Part shown: piece by piece, positions 31,418-33,261 of the stretch
Layout: each line of letters begins with the position of its first letter
How positions within the stretch are numbered: position 1 is the first letter of the stretch
From: Bacteroidaceae bacterium
GTDB taxonomy: Bacteria; Bacteroidota; Bacteroidia; Bacteroidales; Bacteroidaceae
DNA length: 33,261 bases
Direction of reading: 5' to 3'
Assembly (NCBI GenBank): GCA_900752815.1
Contig: CAADWS010000162.1
Location: 1 to 33,261, forward strand
Translations under genes and position numbers: made by a program
Notes under the pieces: model-generated
Told to the model about the DNA's origin: nothing
What the model saw: the letters and a program-made list of their open reading frames with translations, nothing else
Databases searched by the model: none

Positions 31418-33261
31418 TCAATGTAGCACAACGGTCAGCATACATTCCCGTCCGTTGAGCCGGTGCCGGTAGGTATAAGTGTTAAGTGCGCTGTAGGTGG
31501 TGTAGCTGTAGCTTCGGGCGTTGAGCAGGTTGTTCAGTTCGAGGCAAAGGCGGAGTTGCGGTTTCTTGAATTTGTATTCCAATTGTGCGTCGAAGAATGT
31601 GGATGTCGGACGGCTGCCGTCCGGCAGTCGGTTGCGTTGCCATTCATTCTTCACGCGTGCCAGCCAGCCCTGGCTGAACGTGAGGGTGAGATGTCCCTGG
31701 TGTCGCCAAGTGTCTGAAGAACTGCTGGAACCGTTGCCCCGCAAGAGATTCTTTTGGAAGCTAAGGTCGTATCCTATCTGGAGAGGGGTGACGGGCTGTG
31801 CCGAAAGATGTCCGCTTACCGAATATCCGCTGCCGTAGGTGGTCACCGTTTCCTGACGGTTGAGGCTTTCGTTGCGCTGCCAATAATATGAACCGTCGGC
31901 CGACACACTTGTCTTGATGGAAAGAAAATATTTGGAGAGCGATGCGGTTGCGGAAACGGCGTCGCCCGTATTGTCGCGGATGGCTTCCAGAAGCGATTGG
32001 CTGTTGTCGTTGACATTCTGCCCGCCCATCACGTTGCTTTTCGTACGGTTGTAGTTGGCGTTGGCTGTGAAATGCCAGAATGACAGCGGTTCCTGCCAGT
32101 CAAACGAGAGGCGGTTGCTGATCAGACTGCTGCGGCCGAAGATGCCGGAGCGTGTGCGTAAGGTTCGGTAGTCTGTCTGAATCGGTGCGGTGAGGAGGTC
32201 GGCCATATCGCCGAAATTCCGGTACAGATGGCTGGATGCGTTCCATTCCACGTTGCCGTTAGGCACATAAATCAGCGCCAGCGACCAAGCGGAATGGAAT
32301 CGGGTGAAATCCTGCTCCATACTGCGTGCCTCGTTGCGGTAGTCTTGCAGAAACAAAGTGAGGGGTACACCGGCGATGGCCCTGAAGTGGCGGCTCGGGG
32401 TTTGATACTCGATTTGCGGTGTGACGGCCAGGCTCATGTCCCAGCCTTGCAGTGCGTTGACAGCGGTTGTGTCGCCTTGCCATCGGGTGTGCAGACGGTT
32501 GGCGTTGGCTGTGAAGGTGGCTGGAAGCGACAGGGTGAGCGACGGCAGCAGTTGGAAACCTGTATAGAACGTTTCCTGTGTGTGGAAAGTGCGGCTGGAT
32601 GCCTGTTGCCTTACGGTGGCGGGTGCTTCGGTGCCGGGCGTGATGTCGAGTGTATTGTCGGGGGTCTCGGCGTATTGGGTCAGACTTCCGAGTTTTATCT
32701 TCCATTTCTTGATGCGGCGCACCAGCGTGAGTTCGTTTCTCGCGCCGAGCGTGTAAGCGTGTTGCAGACTGGTGTATGGGGTTTCATTGTTGCGTACTCC
32801 CGATTCTGCATCGGCAAAGCGGCCGCGTATCAGAAATTGATTTTCCAGAAGTTGTGCCTCCTTGTCGGAACGAAAATCCAGTCCGACGTCTGCCCCGTGC
32901 TCTTTTTGCAGAAAATCGGACTGCTCGTCGGTGACGATGAAGTTGCCGGCCGTGCCGGGATAAATGGTAGTGGCCCGGTAGTCGTGTTCGCTGCGGCGGT
33001 GGGAGTAGCTGGCATTTATTTTAAGTTGATTATCGGCCGTGAGTTTTTGCAGCGTGTGAAGGCTGAACAGTTCGTCACTGCTGTTCAGATAGCGGGTTTC
33101 CCTTACGGGTGGCAGGTTGCCAGAAAGCAGGGGCAAGGCATTTTCGGCACTTGTTTTCCACGTGGAGCGTCCGAAGTGGTCGAACAGTTCGTTGCGGCCC
33201 ATGCGACCGTCGTCGGCCAGTTTCAGCGTGGCCAGCATCTGGAACTCCTTGCGGAAGAGCA
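31418..33261 (-). CDS. TonB-dependent receptor-like outer-membrane protein, 3' part
   Basis: The frame enters from the right edge (LFRKEFQMLATLKLADDGRM) and ends at 31418, so the N-terminus, plug and any TonB box are outside the window. The 614 visible residues are barrel strands with alternating polar and aromatic residues, such as INASYSHRRSEHDYR, WHFTANANYNRTKSN and ASLSKYFLSIKTSVSADG. The end (FDAQLEYKFKKPQLRLCLEL then NNLLNARSYSY) is typical of Bacteroidales TonB-receptor barrels, with NNLLN near the last strands. It does not belong to the three-paralogue group by visible motifs. The last residues, MLTVVLH, lack the usual C-terminal aromatic. It is convergent with the gene at 30403. Confidence 0.85.
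   Translation of the reverse strand, partial: LFRKEFQMLATLKLADDGRMGRNELFDHFGRSTWKTSAENALPLLSGNLPPVRETRYLNSSDELFSLHTLQKLTADNQLKINASYSHRRSEHDYRATTIYPGTAGNFIVTDEQSDFLQKEHGADVGLDFRSDKEAQLLENQFLIRGRFADAESGVRNNETPYTSLQHAYTLGARNELTLVRRIKKWKIKLGSLTQYAETPDNTLDITPGTEAPATVRQQASSRTFHTQETFYTGFQLLPSLTLSLPATFTANANRLHTRWQGDTTAVNALQGWDMSLAVTPQIEYQTPSRHFRAIAGVPLTLFLQDYRNEARSMEQDFTRFHSAWSLALIYVPNGNVEWNASSHLYRNFGDMADLLTAPIQTDYRTLRTRSGIFGRSSLISNRLSFDWQEPLSFWHFTANANYNRTKSNVMGGQNVNDNSQSLLEAIRDNTGDAVSATASLSKYFLSIKTSVSADGSYYWQRNESLNRQETVTTYGSGYSVSGHLSAQPVTPLQIGYDLSFQKNLLRGNGSSSSSDTWRHQGHLTLTFSQGWLARVKNEWQRNRLPDGSRPTSTFFDAQLEYKFKKPQLRLCLELNNLLNARSYSYTTYSALNTYTYRHRLNGRECMLTVVLH

Overview
The window reads as a piece of a gut-type Bacteroidales chromosome. 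The evidence is: TonB-receptor-like outer-membrane proteins with carboxypeptidase-regulatory-like N-terminal domains, BACON/CBM32/M60 mucinase architecture, a GH20 hexosaminidase, small Bacteroidales-type housekeeping proteins, and many promoters matching the Bacteroidetes pattern (-7 TAnnTTTG with -33 TTTG about 20 nt upstream, for example a perfect pair at 27197-27228). DnaA is clearly of the Bacteroidales type, but I cannot fix the genus.

Layout. 1-269 (-): an ORF that starts like a secreted metallophosphoesterase and runs in frame into a UvrA zinc-finger segment, a chimera at the window edge. 270-1150: about 0.9 kb with no intact gene and signs of decay. 1277-2225 (-): FKBP-type prolyl isomerase, a 59-residue winged-helix-like protein and a small cysteine-rich protein, ended by a terminator. 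2934-12525 (+): three tandem paralogues, each about 980-1003 residues, of a plug-plus-barrel outer-membrane protein with no SusD partner. 12544-17512 (-): lipoprotein, dnaA, tilS, a TYW1-like radical SAM protein and rplS. 17925-26670 (-): a mucin/glycoprotein-degrading locus (GH20, two M60 metallopeptidases, a secreted leucine-rich-repeat protein) that splits into two transcription units, LRR-M60a and M60b-GH20, by a strong terminator at 22436-22464. 27274-27663 (+): a short UmuD'-like protein that lacks both catalytic residues. 27763-30054 (-): a sodium:solute symporter and a ZIP metal transporter. 30403-31137 (+): a small outer-membrane-type protein. 31418-33261 (-): the barrel of a TonB-dependent receptor cut by the window edge.

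The most unusual signal is a family of four intergenic arrays (about 2540-2623, 14663-14746, 22247-22326, 31179-31254) built from 21-bp units around the palindrome AGTACT. Unit variants occur in the same order in different arrays, so they look like copies of one ordered element. The 21-bp period places every AGTACT and every A-tract two helical turns apart. All arrays stay open in one frame, encoding a heptapeptide like F-S-K-V-L-T-V. I do not recognise a named system for them. The second notable item is the UmuD'-like protein: it begins where processed UmuD' would begin and has Ser to Ala and Lys to Arg at the catalytic dyad.

Functionally, the accessory part of the window serves the cell envelope and host-glycoprotein use: M60 enzymes cut glycosylated mucin-like backbones, GH20 removes terminal hexosamines, and LRR, BACON and CBM32 modules give binding. 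The housekeeping part covers replication initiation, tRNA modification and ribosome assembly.
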